Below are positions 62,926 through 64,000 of a DNA stretch of 64,000 bases, piece by piece. The DNA is taken from the NCBI RefSeq assembly GCF_002813325.1, contig NZ_PHUG01000001.1, positions 2,914,001-2,978,000 of the forward strand. The letters are read 5' to 3'. A program made the position numbers and the translations under genes. Under the pieces are notes generated by a model. The model was not told where the DNA came from. It ran no database searches and saw only the letters and a list, made by a program, of their open reading frames with translations. The DNA comes from Janthinobacterium sp. 64. GTDB lineage: Bacteria; Pseudomonadota; Gammaproteobacteria; Burkholderiales; Burkholderiaceae_D. How positions within the stretch are numbered: position 1 is the stretch's first letter; every line of letters begins with the position of its first letter.

Positions 62926-62931
62926 TATAAT
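62926..62931 (+). promoter_or_regulatory. -10 element of the argH promoter
   Basis: TATAAT, a perfect -10 hexamer, lies 26 bases before the argH ATG; a transcript start near 62938 would give a short leader with the AAAGGA site at 62943-62948. No good -35 is seen. Confidence 0.5.
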
Positions 62932-62956
62932 CGCCGTACACTAAAGGACTTCTTTC

Positions 62957-64000
62957 ATGACTGATCAATTCTCCAAAAAGGGCGAAGCCTGGTCGGCCCG
63001 GTTTTCCGAACCGGTCTCGGACCTCGTCAAGCGCTACACAGCTTCTGTATTTTTTGACAAGCGCCTGGCGCTGTTCGACATCGAAGGTTCGCTGGCCCAT
63101 GCGGAAATGCTGCATGCGCAAGCCATCATCAGCCCGGCCGACTACGCGGAAATCGTGCGCGGCATGGCGCAAATCTCGCAGGAAATCGCCAGCGGCCAGT
63201 TCGAATGGCTGCTGGACCTGGAAGACGTCCACCTGAATATTGAAAAACGCCTGACCGAACTGGTCGGCGATGCGGGCAAGCGCTTGCATACCGGCCGTTC
63301 GCGCAACGACCAGGTGGCCACCGACATCCGCCTGTACGTGCGTTCCGCCATCGACGACATCACCGCGCTGCTGGCGACGTTGCGCAGCGCGCTGACGGAC
63401 CTGGCCGAGCAGCATGCCGACACCATCATGCCGGGCTTTACCCACATGCAGGTGGCCCAGCCGATCACCTTCGGCCACCACATGCTGGCGTACGTCGAAA
63501 TGTTCGGCCGCGACGCCGAGCGCATGGCCGACTGCCGCAAGCGCGTCAACCGCCTGCCGCTGGGCGCCGCCGCCCTGGCCGGCACCACCTTCCCCATCGA
63601 CCGCCTGCGCGTGGCAAAAACGCTGGGCTTTGACGACGTCTGCCATAACTCGCTCGACGCCGTGTCGGACCGCGACTTCGCCATCGAATTTTGCGCCGCC
63701 TCCGCCGTGCTGATGATGCACGTATCGCGCATGGCCGAGGAACTGGTGATCTGGATGAGCCCACGCATCGGCTTCATCGACATCGCCGACCGCTTCTGCA
63801 CCGGCTCGTCGATCATGCCGCAAAAGAAAAACCCGGACGTGCCCGAGCTCGCCCGTGGCAAGACGGGCCGCGTGTATGGCCACCTGATTGGCCTGTTGAC
63901 CCTGATGAAAGGCCAGCCGCTGGCCTACAACAAGGATAACCAGGAAGACAAGGAACCGCTGTTCGACACCGTCGACACCGTCATCGACACCTTGCGCATC
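62957..64000 (+). CDS. argH: Argininosuccinate lyase, C-terminus beyond the window
   Basis: The first 348 codons of argininosuccinate lyase, the last step of arginine synthesis (argininosuccinate to arginine and fumarate). The start ATG 62957 follows AAAGGA. Conserved segments are [29 protein letters not shown] (substrate binding), [11 protein letters not shown] and the signature [20 protein letters not shown]. The full protein is normally about 460 residues, so roughly 110 lie outside. Arginine synthesis next to a cyanophycin (arginine polymer) locus may be coincidence. Confidence 0.96.
   Translation, partial: MTDQFSKKGEAWSARFSEPVSDLVKRYTASVFFDKRLALFDIEGSLAHAEMLHAQAIISPADYAEIVRGMAQISQEIASGQFEWLLDLEDVHLNIEKRLTELVGDAGKRLHTGRSRNDQVATDIRLYVRSAIDDITALLATLRSALTDLAEQHADTIMPGFTHMQVAQPITFGHHMLAYVEMFGRDAERMADCRKRVNRLPLGAAALAGTTFPIDRLRVAKTLGFDDVCHNSLDAVSDRDFAIEFCAASAVLMMHVSRMAEELVIWMSPRIGFIDIADRFCTGSSIMPQKKNPDVPELARGKTGRVYGHLIGLLTLMKGQPLAYNKDNQEDKEPLFDTVDTVIDTLRI

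Overview
The window is GC-rich, tightly packed bacterial chromosome. Several features point to a betaproteobacterium of the Oxalobacteraceae type (Janthinobacterium, Massilia or Duganella-like): a NorR-type regulator with GGT-N7-ACC sites, a complete kdpFABCDE set, an RbbA/YhhJ-type exporter, TonB-dependent receptors, a TorF-type porin and an E. coli-like LexA box. The genus is inferred from gene content and style, not proven. I see no rRNA, tRNA, CRISPR array, prophage or insertion sequence.

Layout. 1-1.9 kb: the start of an exported-protein gene divergent from norR, with a sigma-54 promoter and three NorR sites between them. 1.9-8.2 kb: two small cytochromes c, a MoxR ATPase/acetyltransferase/VWA trio, a cation:proton antiporter and a YbdK-type carboxylate-amine ligase. 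8.4-12.3 kb: a Fur-box-preceded iron-signalling unit in which the ECF sigma factor and its FecR-type partner form one polypeptide, followed by its TonB-dependent receptor. 12.3-17.4 kb: an alginate-lyase-like protein with a class-I amidotransferase-like hydrolase, an operon of a small protein, a DapA-like enzyme and a degenerate ParA-like protein, then a porin. 17.6-25.9 kb: kdp potassium uptake operon with sensor and regulator, including a 30-residue ORF ahead of kdpF. 26.2-34.2 kb: parE - Hsp70 (HscC-like) - J-like membrane protein - parC, with a near-perfect LexA box upstream of parE. 34.3-37.9 kb: orphan LuxR-type HTH protein, an M43 metalloprotease fused to a seven-repeat lectin-like propeller, and a Lys/Ala-rich exported protein. 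38.1-50.6 kb: a long minus-strand operon (fabI, outer-membrane efflux lipoprotein, HlyD, RbbA-like ABC, permease, DUF3141 protein, MaoC-Pta, acetate kinase) behind an FNR/Anr-type promoter. 50.9-54.3 kb: M64 peptidase divergent from a TetR regulator and a DUF418 membrane protein. 54.3-62.5 kb: a probable cyanophycin-utilisation locus (secreted cyanophycinase, TonB-dependent receptor, RpiR regulator, divergent M14-type dipeptide hydrolase candidate and YfcC-type transporter). The window ends inside argH.

Most notable: (i) the sigma/anti-sigma fusion; (ii) a dispersed element found three times, each copy directly after a stop codon, with compensatory base changes in two stems; (iii) the cyanophycin locus; (iv) the M43-propeller fusion; (v) the FNR-controlled cluster joining enoyl-ACP reductase, exporter and acetate-kinase pathway genes; (vi) the LexA box ahead of parE.
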